64,000 nt of DNA from Panorpa germanica (GCA_963678705.1 OY783206.1:24501807-24565806); one strand, 5' to 3'; positions 20,255-32,243 are shown, counted from the stretch's first letter. Program-made: numbers and translations. Notes: generated from the letters alone by a model not told the origin.

Positions 20255-21300
20255 ATGACAATTGAAGTATGAATACTTCCCGAATTCAAATCTAATAAAT
20301 CTAATAAACCAAATTATGTCGCAGTTTAAAAATCTTGAAATAAATGCAATGCTTGTAAACCCTAATAATGTACAAGTAATAAGCTAACTTTGTAAGCTGT
20401 CCGTTTAATTAAAACACTAGAAACGAGGTCCTTATGAGTGTTGAATATAAAGTTTATTTTCTTAAATACTTCTTCATGTAAAATCCTTCCTAAATCATTA
20501 AATTTAAATTTGCAATACACTCATCTCTATAATTATTAATAGGAGCAGCATGTTTAACAAATGAAATTAAATTGTTACTAGGATACAATAAATACTGCTC
20601 CTCGTGGGAATGTTCTTTGAACATTATTAATAAATTCGAATTATCGAATCAACTAAATCTAATTTACAAGTATCACATATTTTGCAAAGATTTTAGTTTT
20701 AGTGGTTTTACTACAAAACAAGCGACATAAGCGAAAGTAACGAATTTTAAATCGGTATCAAAATCAATATAACTGAAACCAGGAATATCTTCAAGCTCAA
20801 CAGTACCTTCCTCTAAAATCCTATTCCTATTATTTCTTGCTTCATATCCATTTTGACTTGGAGTTTTCGTAGCAGTGGGAATAGTGAACGAACCTATAAA
20901 ATATTATAATAAATAAAATGTACTGTATACTAATAATAATACATAAAATATGTAATATAATATAGAAAGTATTTACCTAGGACCTGGAGTTTTATTGGCT
21001 CTGCACTTTGGTTCAGACGTATGAAAATATTTGATTGGCACATTTCCTTGGTAAAAAGATCTTCACAGACTTTCAACAGATTCTTTGACAGCATATTATT
21101 AATGTTTAACTCACTGCATTTTTCTCTGTATTTCCAGACACCTAAAAACAAAATAAGTTACAGTTGGTTAAAGAATAGAAATATATTGTAATAATTACAT
21201 AAATAATACTCACATTGAATTGAAACGATGCACAGTGATAACTTGTTGATATAAAATTGGTGTTGAGGCACTGTTAATCACACATAATACAAATAAATAT
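20255..21300 (-). pseudogene. P-element-like THAP transposase remnant (U2 only)
   Basis: The minus-strand exon 21141-20977 (acceptor ttgtttttag, donor gtaaatac) reads VWKYREKCSELN... VCEDLFTKEMCQ... RLNQSAEP. This fits the second half of a THAP domain, but leucine stands where the zinc-ligand histidine of C-x2-H is expected. It joins in phase 1 to 20893-20675 (acceptor atattttatag), whose frame contains LEEGTVELEDIPGF and a YVACFVV segment resembling the YVAGFVAKK block of P-like transposases. A TGA at 20673-20675 and later frameshifts follow; further pieces (PSNNLISFVKHA near 20560) continue to about 20255. A likely first THAP piece (HRF) lies near 21230-21290. Non-functional. It differs from the plus-strand THAP gene. 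Confidence 0.5.
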
Positions 21301-22616
21301 TAGAAGCACAATGGAATCTCGAAATAAACATGATGCAGATTAAGTCTTAAATTTGTTGATGTAAAAAGACTGTAAAAGCAAAACCTTATTAATTGTTGTT
21401 TGATACGAAAAGACGCCATGACGCCATTAAAAAAAACAGAAACTTATGTCAAAGATATTATCGGATGTCTCTACTGATCTCTACCAAATAATATTCTCTC
21501 TCTTTCTGTCATACCCTGAACTATAACAAAATTTGAACTGTAAATAATAAAGCGCTAAGTTAACTTCGGTGAATTCCTCTTCCCCGCTACACAACACGTA
21601 CTAGGGTACCAGTTGGACGGCCGTGCTATTATGTTGTGTGTTGAAATAACCAAAACATAAAATGAGCCATCTACTAAACAGTAGATATAACAGATATAGT
21701 TAGTAATCTATTTCATAGATGGCCGTATTCATTTATAAATTACAACGCCTGATCATACGCAACCACATACACATTTATTTGTGTATATATGGGTGCATCC
21801 TTATCAGGTGTTTAAAATAAGATATTTTTGCACAATATAAAATGGAAAAAGAACTCTTGTTAAAATTAATAAATATGTTAAATTTTGCGAAACTAAGATT
21901 TTCTAAATTTCATGGACATATTTTTCTAAAAGAAGAATTACGTTTCTTCTAAATGTTTGATGCATTAATGTACGTTGTTATGCTCGAAAATATTTAAAAT
22001 GTTATGAACAGATCTCCATTTTAGAGCATTACGAACTTAACTGTATCAAAAAATTTAAAAGAGATGTAAATTTTCTATTAGAAAATTATCCATGAATTTA
22101 AGAACTTAGTTAAACTATTTAAAATAATTTTTAAAAATCTATGCTTCTGTTAGCGACATCTATTGAAGAGTAGCTTATAATATATATGGTCTATATGTTC
22201 AATACATGACGACCCGATTTATTTGCGCCAAGACTGTATGCAACCTAAGTAACACTGTTTGAATATTCACATGTAAAGACAATATCAGCAACGGCCTTGA
22301 AGAAAATGTTTGCCAAAACAGAGAAGCTTCGCTAATATTAGTAGACATATCTTTCAACGACATGCAAATGTTATGCAAAATGACACAAATATTTGTGCTT
22401 TTCTGACTTTAAAGCTAATATTATGTGTGCATAGAATCAATTTTAAACGCTGATTATTCGAAAACAGTGGCAGATAATTCAAATTGGTTTTCAATTTTCA
22501 AATCAGCAATAAAAACTGCATTACTGAACATATATTATTTGCCACAAAAATAAAGTTTTAAAAGCAAAAAGTATTAATGAAAACTACTAGCGAATTGAAT
22601 AAAAATAGTAGGGAAT
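21301..22616. other. Non-coding start block of U2
   Basis: Equivalent to 942-1570 of U1 with extra sequence before it. It contains the nested palindromes near 21660-21830. No gene is seen; U3 (33840-35154) and U4 (48045-49390) are near-identical. Confidence 0.5.
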
Positions 22617-23201
22617 GGGAATGTGTCCTCATTTTTAGTGCGATTTTTCAATTGTTGATTGAAATTAATGTTAATAAAGGTGTATTGGCGTGTCTATTTT
22701 ATTAAATATCTAAATGCTGACGGAGATATAGCAATTAAAAGTTTGAATTGTAGTTTTAGCGCTAGAAATGGTCGGCCATATTTTTATGACGTGAAATGCA
22801 TTTTAACTTCAGTTATTTGTTGAGTAGGTCAGTGCTGTGGTAATGTTTTGTAGCTGTTGGTAGTCAAATAATCAAGTCAAGTCTAAGAATAATAAGTTTT
22901 ATTTTATTTAACCCTGCTAAGGCAGATATAATATTTGAATTTTATTGTTCCTTGAAATAGCTGTAAATAATATTTGATATTTTGATATATAAATACATAT
23001 AGCAGAGCTTTACAAGCTGTAAGGTTGGTAACCTTACACAGGAATTGTGATGTCACATGCATTTGAAATGTGTACAACGTTAAACCCTTTACTAATTAAA
23101 GAGACAAAATGACTTTTTTAATTGTTAATATCTCTTAACATATAAGGAGTTATTAATATATAGTACACTTTTATAGAAATTAAAACATAGGACACAAGCC
23201 C
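22617..23201. mobile_element. 'GGGCTTGTG' family MITE (U2)
   Basis: Inverse orientation to 4581-5218 and closely similar to it. The left terminus is mutated (gggaatgtgtcctcattttt); the right one is ggacacaagccc followed by AT. U1 has an empty site at the equivalent position. In U2 and U3 the left flank has lost some 45 bp compared with U4. Confidence 0.75.
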
Positions 23202-23718
23202 ATTTACAGTGCAGTTTTATATTAATTCAAATATGGTTCACAACCCAATAATGTTGTATAGACCTGTATAGATTTGATTAGAAAACAGATGGGCGTGGCC
23301 ATCGCATAGTCGGACCTTATACCATAAAAAACTTTCGAAGTAATTTTTGTCATCAATAAAAATTCATTTAGTTTTGTATTAGACGAAGATACACTTTATT
23401 AATGTTGATAAATTTTCAAATACAGAAACATATTACTTTAAAATGATTTATTAAGTTGATTAGTTTTATATATTCTTTTTTTTAGATTTTCTTTGAATTG
23501 AAGTTGACTTAAGATTTAGTCATAGCAGAAGAGCCGGGGCAGCTACTAATCCCTTAAATGAAAGATAAAACAGAAATTAGCATTTGTTCATTATACAAAA
23601 TACACTGCCCAGTAAAACCATACAATTTCAAATAGAATTCACGAAGTCGTATTCTTTAATTTTTTACCATATACTATATAATTAAAATTAAAAATTGAAT
23701 GCTGGTAATACTACTTAA

Positions 23719-24129
23719 AAGAAACGATACTTGGCGAAATATAGATGGCGATACTATACAGCAGGTTAAATATTATCAAAAATACCATGTTTTTTATGTT
23801 TAAATTGTTTTATGTAAGTAACTATAAATGCGAATTAAAATCTAAAGCTGCAATTAGTTAGATGATTAACGTATCTACATTTTAAGCTTTCTCTCACTGA
23901 CTTTTAATGAGTTGGAACCGCAAAAATAACTTTTGAAAATGAATATTGTTATATTTTCTAGTTAAATTCCAATTAATAATATGACTGGCAACATTTTTAA
24001 GAGTTTGTTATAAATTTTATAACCTTTATTATTCTTAAACTTACGCCTAAGACTTAAAAATATATAGAGTATTCGATAATATCGCCATCTATATTTCGCG
24101 AATCAAAAATGGCCTTGTATCGTTTCACC
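23719..24129. mobile_element. TTAA MITE, left end eroded (U2)
   Basis: TTAA at 23715-23718 and 24130-24133. The right TIR is intact but the left reads aagaaacgatacttggcg, having lost about 15 bases (the cattgttgattcgt part) seen in U1. The plus-strand frame beginning inside its right end (24109) is incidental. Confidence 0.75.
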
Positions 24130-24416
24130 TTAAGGCTATCAACATTAATACTTTGTCTGACCGAGCTATTTTCCTATGTAGTTAACTGGGAAGTATATTT
24201 TTGTAAAGTTCGCTATAACATAGGGTCTTTCAACAAGAGCGGTCATTTTAAATCAACACAAAAATGCAATATTTCCATGGAAAGTAATGATATTTTAATT
24301 TTAATCTAAAGTACAAACTCTGAGGTTAGTAATGAAACGAAATATCTGCCAAATGTCACCAAAATATTGCGTTTTTCCATTGATTTAAATTGACCTTTCT
24401 TGTTTTTAGAAATTAT

Positions 24417-24518
24417 TTAAATGAACCTCTGCTCCATCAACGATTCCAGACGGCGAACTCGGATGTTTCGGGGCGGTTCGCTTCCTTCTACACTTCGCTT
24501 TTTAGAACTGATCTGTCC
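24417..24518 (-). CDS. Orphan modular gene, exon E8, U2
   Basis: Identical in sequence to E8 of U1 (33 residues ending LMEQRFI), same acceptor. Here E7 (25779-25928) is spliced in from an intron shortened and rearranged by MITE changes. Confidence 0.6.
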   Translation of the reverse strand, partial: GQISSKKRSVEGSEPPRNIRVRRLESLMEQRFI

Positions 24519-24940
24519 CTAAAACAAAATTACCGTATTACTAATGGTGTTTTCGCGGCATTATGCTCAGAATTGAACGTTCCAACTTCCAACTACAGGA
24601 GTGCCTCGCACCCACCTTAAAAAGTTCTCGCATGATGTGCGGAATTGATACCAACTAATATGCATAAAATGTAGAAGTTCTTGATATTGTTAACAATTAC
24701 TATTAATTACTATTTTCAATACCATCGCACGAAACGATTTAATACCTCTAATAATTATTATTTATTTAAATCATAAAAATATTTTTTTAAATAAAATAAA
24801 AGTAAAATTAAATTTAAGAAATTTAGTTAAAAAATATATGAATAAATGTAAACAAGTGTATGGATGAGGGTACAGATTTAAAAAGTAATGTATGTTCCAA
24901 TTACCAACATTTTCATAATGCGATACAGTGTGGCACTAAG

Positions 24941-25130
24941 GGCCTTATTCTGTACAGTATTTCCACCGGTGAAAAAATTTCATCGCTGTAAAATGACGTT
25001 ACAAAAGCGAGGATTTTTTTATTTTCTATTTAATACTTTGTGAGTGGTCAAATATCATGAATACCAGTTTATACTCTTTCACCACTGTACATTATAAGGG
25101 CGGTGAAAAATTTTGCATACAGAATACCAC
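24941..25130. mobile_element. 190-bp MITE replacing the left end of the CAGGGTGG element (U2)
   Basis: The left end ggccttattctgtacagta and the right end gcatacagaataccac are inverted repeats, with an inner pair ccaccggtgaaaaaattt / gggcggtgaaaaatttt. It is absent from U1, where 3346-3652 holds the original sequence. The same element is in U3 (37479) and U4 (51758). Confidence 0.6.
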
Positions 25131-25151
25131 TTTAGATATATTATATATAGA

Positions 25152-25735
25152 TTTTTAAATTGATCATCAATAACTTGAATTTTAGCTAAAAGTTTAACTT
25201 TTTTGACGCAAATTTTTTTTTTCATTAGCTACACGTTTTTTTTTTTTAATTTTCTGATTCATTTCATTTTGGATTTTAAATGAAATATAATATACTATAT
25301 ATGAAATAGTTGCCGCAATCAAATTCCCTGATATTTGTTGAAATTTTCTGAAATTTCCTGACATTTCCATGAAATTTCCAACCCTACAAACATTTTTGAT
25401 CGGAATCCAATTAGAAGCTAATCGTATCACTCTGAATGGTGATTGGAATCCTTTTAGACATTAGTGAGACATTACATGAAGCTTTGGACATCTTGGCTGC
25501 ACGGGCCGGAACGCTCCGTACCCCCTCTGATTGCCCTCCTAATACTTTCCATACGAGGTTTGCCGAGGTGCAAGTCGTGCTACTACCCAGTACTACCACA
25601 TATGTTCTCCCGACTACTGTCTAACTACTCTCTGATACGAGATTGCTAAGATACGACAAATTGTTTGTAGGGAGGTTGCATTAAATTCCCTGATATTCCC
25701 AGATTTCCAAGTTTTCCAGATCTGTAGCCACCTTG
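25152..25735. mobile_element. CAGGGTGGCCAC-type element, left end missing (U2)
   Basis: This corresponds to 3653-4070 of U1 but keeps about 140 bp that U1 lacks (around 25470-25612). That extra part is clearly richer in G+C and open on the plus strand (DISETLHEALDILAARAG..., stop at 25622-25624). It could be a scrap of the parent transposase or captured host sequence. Confidence 0.5.
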
Positions 25736-25778
25736 TAATCCTATCTACGACATTGAACTTTACAATTCTTATTATTAC

Positions 25779-25928
25779 CTTCTTCTTCGTCTGGGGCAAG
25801 TCGTAATCATCACTAAAGCTACGCCACCAAGGAACTCGTACTTTCTTAGAACTACGGCGGCGGCGGTCCACCATATGCGTACGGACATCAGGCACGGGCA
25901 CGGGCGCGGGGATGGGCAAAGGCATGTC
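25779..25928 (-). CDS. Orphan modular gene, exon E7, U2
   Basis: 150 bp, 50 residues, phase 0 at both ends. Compared with U1 it lacks one Val-Pro pair and four residues of the acidic patch (now FSDDYDLPQ), and has Met for Arg in THMVD. With E3-E6 deleted it directly follows E2. Confidence 0.6.
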
Positions 25929-26217
25929 CTATAATATTTGTAATAATAACAAGATATATAAATACAGCAGTATAAAACCAAGTCAAGAGTACTGCATATA
26001 AAGTCAGAAGAATTAATCCGTATCATGTGCTAGGTAGAGATTTAAAACACAGTTAAAAATTTGTAGATAATGTTATACCCTACAACTTTACTAATAACTC
26101 TAAATATTATCTAGATAATAGGAAACAAAGTATCACAACAATTTTAAACATCAAGACACGGCATTCTATAACATTTTTGACCTGACTAAAAAAATGTCAA
26201 AACATATTATATGTAAT

Positions 26218-26405
26218 GGGCTTGTGTCCTATGTCTTAATTTCTATAAAAGTGTACTATATATTGATAAAGTAAAGTGGGTTACTAGAACCTCAACTGAT
26301 TAATTATTTTTTAATAACTCCTTATATGTTAAGAGATATTAACAATTAAAAAAGTCATTTTGTCTCTTTAATAATTATTAAAGGGATTCAACGTTGTAAA
26401 CATTC
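26218..26405. mobile_element. Truncated 'GGGCTTGTG' MITE at the E3-E6 deletion junction (U2)
   Basis: Its first 188 bp match 4581-4765. Then the sequence jumps (near cattccccgtaacg) to the equivalent of about 11575, giving the 6.8 kb deletion. Confidence 0.7.
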
Positions 26406-27541
26406 CCCGTAACGTTAAGTTAAGCGGGCGATAAGGTTTCAACTTTTTTTTTCATTTTTTTTTTATTTATTTATATTATTACAACATATTAAGTTTATTG
26501 TGTAAAAATTTTAAGTCGATTGGAATAAAACTGTGAAAGATATAGAGTTATAAGTCTATACCTCTCTGGTCTGCTTTCGTGTTACTTTGAAACTTTTAAA
26601 TGCGGTTTCTCACACTTAGGTTTTTTAGAGTCCTCTCTAGCTCAAAATCTACTGAACCGATTCTTTTGAAATTTTGCACACTCTTTCTTTGCATAAATCC
26701 GAGGTAACGCTGTCGAGTTTATTTTAATTTTTTAATTTTAGCGTATTTTAAAATAACAAAGTTTCTGATTTTCATGAAGAATCGGTATTTTGACTTCTAA
26801 GTGCTGTAAAATACTGAATAATCAATAAAAAAAGAAAAACTCGACAGGACCTTCCCCCCTTACCTAAAATGCTATCAGGGGTATTATTTTTCAATAAATG
26901 AGTTTGATTTATGATTCAAGCATGCGCATAGAGAACAAATAGGAACATATACCTTTCTCTCTCGCACACATTTTGGACGCACTTTTAATCTAAAGGAAAC
27001 ATAGGCTATTCACGCTCCAAAATGGCTACAAATTGCACGGTTCGACGATTGAGTGCAGGAAACTGATGTTCAGTGGAAATATCTAGTGGAGGGGACGCAA
27101 TAAGTGACTGTCACAGTAGCTTATGAAATATGAGGAAAAATGAATAAATGTTAATTTGGTCACACTTGTTATTGAGTCCGTGTTTTGCGTTAGTTATTAA
27201 TCATATTAATAATTAATTTATATGAAAAAATATTCAGTTCTTGTGTTATTTTGTTACAAGGACATTTTAACAATTTTCTTTGTCAAACGAAAAGTTTTTA
27301 TAAAACTATTTCAAGTATATTGTTACAAAAATAAGGTAAGACTCATATAGATGTTAACCTACAATGGCGTTTTCTATGTAAGAAAAAATGTTGCCTTTAC
27401 TTTAAATTCATTCTCTAAATTTTTGGCTAAGTGTACTCACTTTGGTATTCTACTAGTAGCGAGTAAAATGAAACCTACATTGTTTTAATGCCTTACATAT
27501 GAAAACACCTTAATGTTAGATAGATTTCTCTTGTGTCTTAC
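26406..27541 (-). other. Intron E2-E7 in U2
   Basis: Matches U1 11575-12719. No gene is seen. It contains one arm of the gcacacattttggacgc palindrome at 26960-26990. Confidence 0.5.
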
Positions 27542-27736
27542 CTGCATTGGAGATGCTTCTCTTGTCAATCGCCCCACGGTGTTTGTGTTGTTTCTAACAT
27601 ATTCGTTCGTATATGGTTCAGGATTATATAGGAACGGATCCATATCTGATAATACCACTGGTGCCGATAATCCAGCGGCATACCTCTCCATGAGGCTGGC
27701 CATTCTATCACTAGTGGTATTCTCTTCCTTAATCTC
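27542..27736 (-). CDS. Orphan modular gene, exon E2, U2
   Basis: 195 bp, 65 residues, phase 0 at both ends. Differences from U1: LSAP for LLAP, DPFLYNPEP for DSFLYPEP. Acceptor and donor unchanged. Confidence 0.6.
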
Positions 27737-27911
27737 CTAGAATAGTAACACAAATATATTAGAAACAATTCGTAAAAATCATTTACGAGCGAGAGATATT
27801 TGAGTCTACCAAATGAAATAAGGATTTGTAGACAAAACTGGTGAAACAAGATGAAATTCAATACATGAGTATCTGTTAATTATTGATTATTTTTCATTTC
27901 AAGAAAGGTCC

Positions 27912-28118
27912 ATGAGTTACAAACTTTCTGGGCCTATGTCCTCAACATTTCTGAACGATGGCTCAAGATTGCTCAACTACTTATGCTCTGATACCATTGG
28001 CAGAAGATATGATGATAACGAAAAGATAGATGTCAGAGTGTATCTAAAGAAAATAGTTGTAGAAAAAGACCAGTCGAAATTAGCAAAGATGAGGGCGGGA
28101 AGACAAGAAGATAGGTAA
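27912..28118 (+). other. Conserved plus-strand open frame, U2
   Basis: Counterpart of 13087-13293 (starts MSYKLSGPMSS). Status unknown. Confidence 0.2.
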
Positions 28119-28676
28119 AGTAATATCAAGGAGAGATGGGTGGCAACGCCACGGAAAAAAAACAACGTTACTGGACGAGATTTGTTCAGTTTAAGGTAAA
28201 AGTTTTACTGAGTGAATTAATATAAAGTAGTCTACATCCTTATCTTCTGGTAAATCACAATTCGTTTGCATATCATTCTTATCCTTTCCAGAGGAAAAAT
28301 CTCACTTTCTGCCATGATTTTACCGGCTAACTTACATCTCATCTTTTGGAGATAACAAAATCTGGAAACTTATCACACCATTTGCTAAAATGTCACAATT
28401 ACCCGAGCAGATTCACTACAGAGCTACACTTTCTGGCAGATTCCACACAATATCGAATAGGTTTTCTTCATTAGCATATCTTTCTTCATATACCTCTTAC
28501 TTCATATACGTAGCTTTGAACTAAAGATCCAGGTCATATCCAATCCATAAATTCTTCATACTCTAAGTGGTCTGCTAAATATCCCAGTAAACAATTTGGT
28601 AATCCAGTGAAAATCATGTCCAGTGGTAAATGTCTCTCTTATGGGCAACAAATAGCGATGAGTAAGTTCAGATCAA

Positions 28677-28808
28677 TTATAGTACCACATTCCTTGTGTT
28701 CCTTTTCCAATTTTCCTTATTATCATGCTTATTCAATTTAAAATGTGCCTCATCATTGAATTTAACTTTCTTGATTACTGCAGCTTCTTCATCCAAGCAA
28801 GTGACAAA
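28677..28808 (-). pseudogene. DDE transposase fragment with EAHF motif, U2
   Basis: A 43-residue open piece reading CLDEEAAVIKKVKFNDEAHF and then KLNKHDNKENW before TAA. It fits the second-Asp region (SDEAHF) of insect mariner-like transposases. Weaker, frame-broken matches lie at 28250-28670. Confidence 0.5.
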
Positions 28809-28889
28809 TTTGAGATATTATTAGTAGCTTATCTAAACTTATAAGGATTTATTTAAAGTAACTACTACATGTTCTTAACCGTAATTAGT

Positions 28890-29021
28890 CTAATCCGAAT
28901 GTTCTATTCGTTCTTCTGAATTGTCTTCAGCTATCTGAGAATATGGTTCATGATGTTCTGCCTCAACTAGAATTTCGTCACTGATACTTTTCATTACTTC
29001 AAATAGATCTGTAGCATATTC
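28890..29021 (-). CDS. Candidate alternative terminal exon (E-alt), U2
   Basis: 43 residues, starts EYATDLFEVMKSISDE, ends IEHSD then TAG. Acceptor acactcccag. Differs from U1 by N/K, G/E, A/E and H/Y. Confidence 0.45.
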   Translation of the reverse strand, partial: EYATDLFEVMKSISDEILVEAEHHEPYSQIAEDNSEERIEHSD

Positions 29022-29722
29022 CTGGGAGTGTTTATATTTTCTATTATATATTCCAATTTCATTAGATCACTCGATCTTGTGTTCTTCGTTAGAGCTCCCG
29101 TGTTTAATACATCTGCAAGTCCTGGTGGCTTATACCAAATAAATCTCAATCAGTCTCGTCTTCATAAGGCTATTTACCGATACCAGGCATGCCACCTGTC
29201 CTGAAGACTAAAATCATTCATTTTTCTTTACTAGTTCTACCTTTTTGCACAAGTTCCATGTTATTCTTAGCTTAAAACCAAATGGAAATTTGATCAATTG
29301 AAGATCTTGCAATTGAGGTCAAATAAGGATAAGTATCTCCACCACATTGCCTAAGAAGTATAAATCAATATGAATATGCACCAAAAACTGCATCTTTGTA
29401 AATAAATTGTTCTTCTTCAAATATTTTATATCATATCCAAAATTTTTAGTCATTATCATTACGTTTCCGTTTAAAATGTGTCCACAGTCGCTAAAGATGC
29501 TTTCTTTAAAAAAACTATCTTCTTCTTCCTCTTATAAGTAGGTTTACATTCTTTGAATTAATTGATCTGAAACTAGAAGTCCAACACCTTGTATTTAAGA
29601 TGACATTAAGATAGAGCCTAGCAAGATACACCTCAGCATACCACCTGAACAAAGTACCAACCATATCTTATTTAGATTATCTTCATTCCTAATCAGCGTT
29701 TTCCTAATCAAAATACCTTTTC

Positions 29723-29877
29723 AGATCAAATTGTGCCTCGTGGAGCAGTTCAACTGTTATGTTGTTGGTTCATTTTTGTTTCACGTACATTTTTACAATC
29801 TATCATTTCATACAAAACCAAATGATGAAGCTAAACATCTACTATTCAAACGTTACAGAAATGAACCCGCTATAATG
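29723..29877 (+). other. Plus-strand exon-like frame of unknown status, U2
   Basis: Acceptor accttttcag and donor gtgagtc bound a frame with CLVEQFNCYVVGSFLF and FKRYRNEPAIM, ending in phase 0. A following acceptor (tgtttatag at 30269) opens a 15-codon frame to a stop. It is intact in U4 (55606-55760) but broken by deletions in U1 and U3, so probably not maintained. Confidence 0.25.
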
Positions 29878-30443
29878 GTGAGTCATTGTACAATTACTAT
29901 TCCTAGCCATAAGGCTATGTCATGTTTTAATTTGTACGTTGGTTAAAAATGATCCATATTTAGTAATATTGTGCCCATGATTTTACTGATACGATATGGC
30001 AATAACTACATTATCAACCACCTATTTTTGTATGGTTGACAAATGGATCATGATATTACAGATATTGAAGACACCACGGCAAGCAGAGTGTTCCTGTAGG
30101 TGCCACACAAAACTCTTAAAATGTGAAGCTCCGATTTTAAACGTCACAATAATATAATATAATATTTTCTAAAATACTAATATATAAATTATTTAAAAAA
30201 TAGAAAACAATTTTAACTTTTAAAAAGTAAAACAGATAATAATTTGACATTGACATTTGTGTTTATAGGAAATAGATGGCATGAAATTAGGAACAAATAA
30301 ACCAAAAAAGATGTAAAATCCAGAAAATTTGATTTCTTAAACTATAAAATTAACAATTTGCATTTTTAAAATTTAAAAATAAAAGAACATGAAAAATAAA
30401 AAAAAAATTACTTCTAAAATATTATGAATTTTTTTATACTTAC

Positions 30444-30494
30444 CATTTTAATATCGGCGACGTAAACGTTCTCTGTGATGTCGATATCTTCCAT
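30444..30494 (-). CDS. Orphan modular gene, exon E1, U2 (diverged version)
   Basis: 17 residues MEDIDITENVYVADIKM. Eight base changes from U1 lie within about 24 bp; five codons change synonymously (6, 7, 8, 9, 12) and two conservatively (Ile10Val, Ser13Ala). The intron side is identical to U1 over tens of bases. The pattern suggests a coding exon and a conversion tract from an unseen paralogue. Confidence 0.65.
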
Positions 30495-31097
30495 TATAAG
30501 ATGTAATCCCTGGTATAAGAATTTGCAGCTGTTTTTACTCCTGTAATAAACGTTTAAAATTATATTATGCAATAATCAAGGAAGATATCATGTGTACATG
30601 GATTTTGAAACGTATGTAGCAAACAATTGATAAGCAAACAGAAATATTTTAAATAATTAGAACAATGGTAAATATAAATTTACGAAAATTTTATACGAAT
30701 TTTACTAATACTACGCGAGATGTATTAAGGGCGACACGTTTGCTGATTTTGTATAAAATTATGGTAAGCCCTTATTTGTGGCGGTAATTTGCTAGAGTAG
30801 CCCCTAAAACGTTAGCAGATTCCTGTTTTATTAACAATTATGATAGTAATATTAATTACTACGTTTAATTCACGAATAATGTTGGGGATATAACGGCCAA
30901 AAAATGAACTGAAAATCGGAAATCAATTTTTCAAATTAAAAAAACCGTCCATTGTTTTTAATACTAACATCTTTAAATAATATTCAATATAAAAAGAAAT
31001 AATTCATAATCCAATTAACAAAAATATTATTTAATTCAAAAAAATTAAAAAAGAATTAAAATAAAATTAAAAATATATAATTAAATTTAAGAAATAC

Positions 31098-31342
31098 CTG
31101 ATAAATAAGATGGAGTCTTATGAGATTCTAGAACAGTCGATCCAATGTTATACTAATTTATTAGATTGTCCTTGAACAATAGGTCTGATCAGGTCGAGAT
31201 CTAAAATAATACTAACTGAATAAAATAAAAGCGTGCGACTAGTGCAAGATCTTTTGTTTAAAACAGAGGTGAATCAAGTGGTTTCCGAGCGAATCGTGGG
31301 TGATTATAGATGCCCATTAGAACAGAGTTTCAAAAGATGGCG
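31098..31342 (-). promoter_or_regulatory. Leader module A, U2
   Basis: Same donor (gtatttct) and CAAAAGATGGCG (31331-31342) as module A in U1. Confidence 0.3.
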
Positions 31343-32020
31343 ATAATATCCAATTATACAAATTAATGATGAATATTTAATTATTCAAGAAAATAACTTT
31401 TAAAAATCAAGAAATTAAATGTACATACAACCCTAAATGCAAAATAATTCTACTAAATACTGGGGCCATCTTGTCTTTAATATTAATATCTTTAAATTAA
31501 TGTAGAATATCCAATATAAAACGTGCTTCACAATACAAGGGGTTTTTTTTTAAATTTTCGAATGAAATAAATGTCAATATGTTTTTACTTTCTTAAATGT
31601 CCAAATGTTTACGGAGTTATCGCTATATCAAATTTGATTTTCAGTTTTTCCTTGTGCACAACCAGCTATTAGTGTAAATGACGTATCACACACAAACTCG
31701 TATGCGTCTCTGTAGTATAAAAGACATGCCTTGTTTGCTACATGTGACGTAACAAGTATTGAACATTTCTATAACGTTGAATCCCGTTAACAATTAAAGT
31801 GAAAAAATGACATTTTTAGTTGTTAATATTTCCTAAAATATAAGGAGTTAATAATTAATCAATTAAAAAATAATTGGACATTTGAGGTTCTTATTATACG
31901 AGTATAATTTTATAGAAATGAAAACATGAATCACAAGCCCATGGGAAAAAATATTATTTAATTAAAATATTTAAAAAAAAGAATATAAATTAAAAATATG
32001 TAATTAAATTTAATAAATAC

Positions 32021-32243
32021 CTGATAGAGTTTTATGAGATTCAAAAGCAGTTAGATTCAATATTATATTAACTTGAATAAGAGGTCCTTCCTAATCAAGA
32101 TCTAAATTAATACTAACGATATAAAATAAAAGCGCGCTACTAGTGCAGGAACTTTTGTTTAAAACAGAGGCGAATCAAGTGGGTGCCAATCTAATTGTGG
32201 GAGATCGTAGTTGTCCATTTAGATCGAGTTCTAAAAGATGGCG
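32021..32243 (-). promoter_or_regulatory. Leader module B, U2
   Basis: Same donor (gtatttat) and CTAAAAGATGGCG (32231-32243). Confidence 0.3.

Noticed and set aside
24109-24309. Open frame repeated in U2-U4 starting at the right end of the TTAA MITE
   Set aside because: It begins inside the inverted repeat, has no splice support and is not open in U1; it is a by-product of the MITE end.
25436-25649. Two plus-strand and one minus-strand overlapping frames in the CAGGGTGG element
   Set aside because: All come from the same G+C-rich 140-bp segment; only the frame with SETLHEALDIL is mentioned, and none is called a gene.
27565-27861. 98-residue minus-strand frame over E2 (also 40106-40402)
   Set aside because: It is the other minus-strand frame of E2 and is hydrophobic and tryptophan-rich, as shadows of charged exons often are. 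The E2 reading has both splice sites and in-frame indels.
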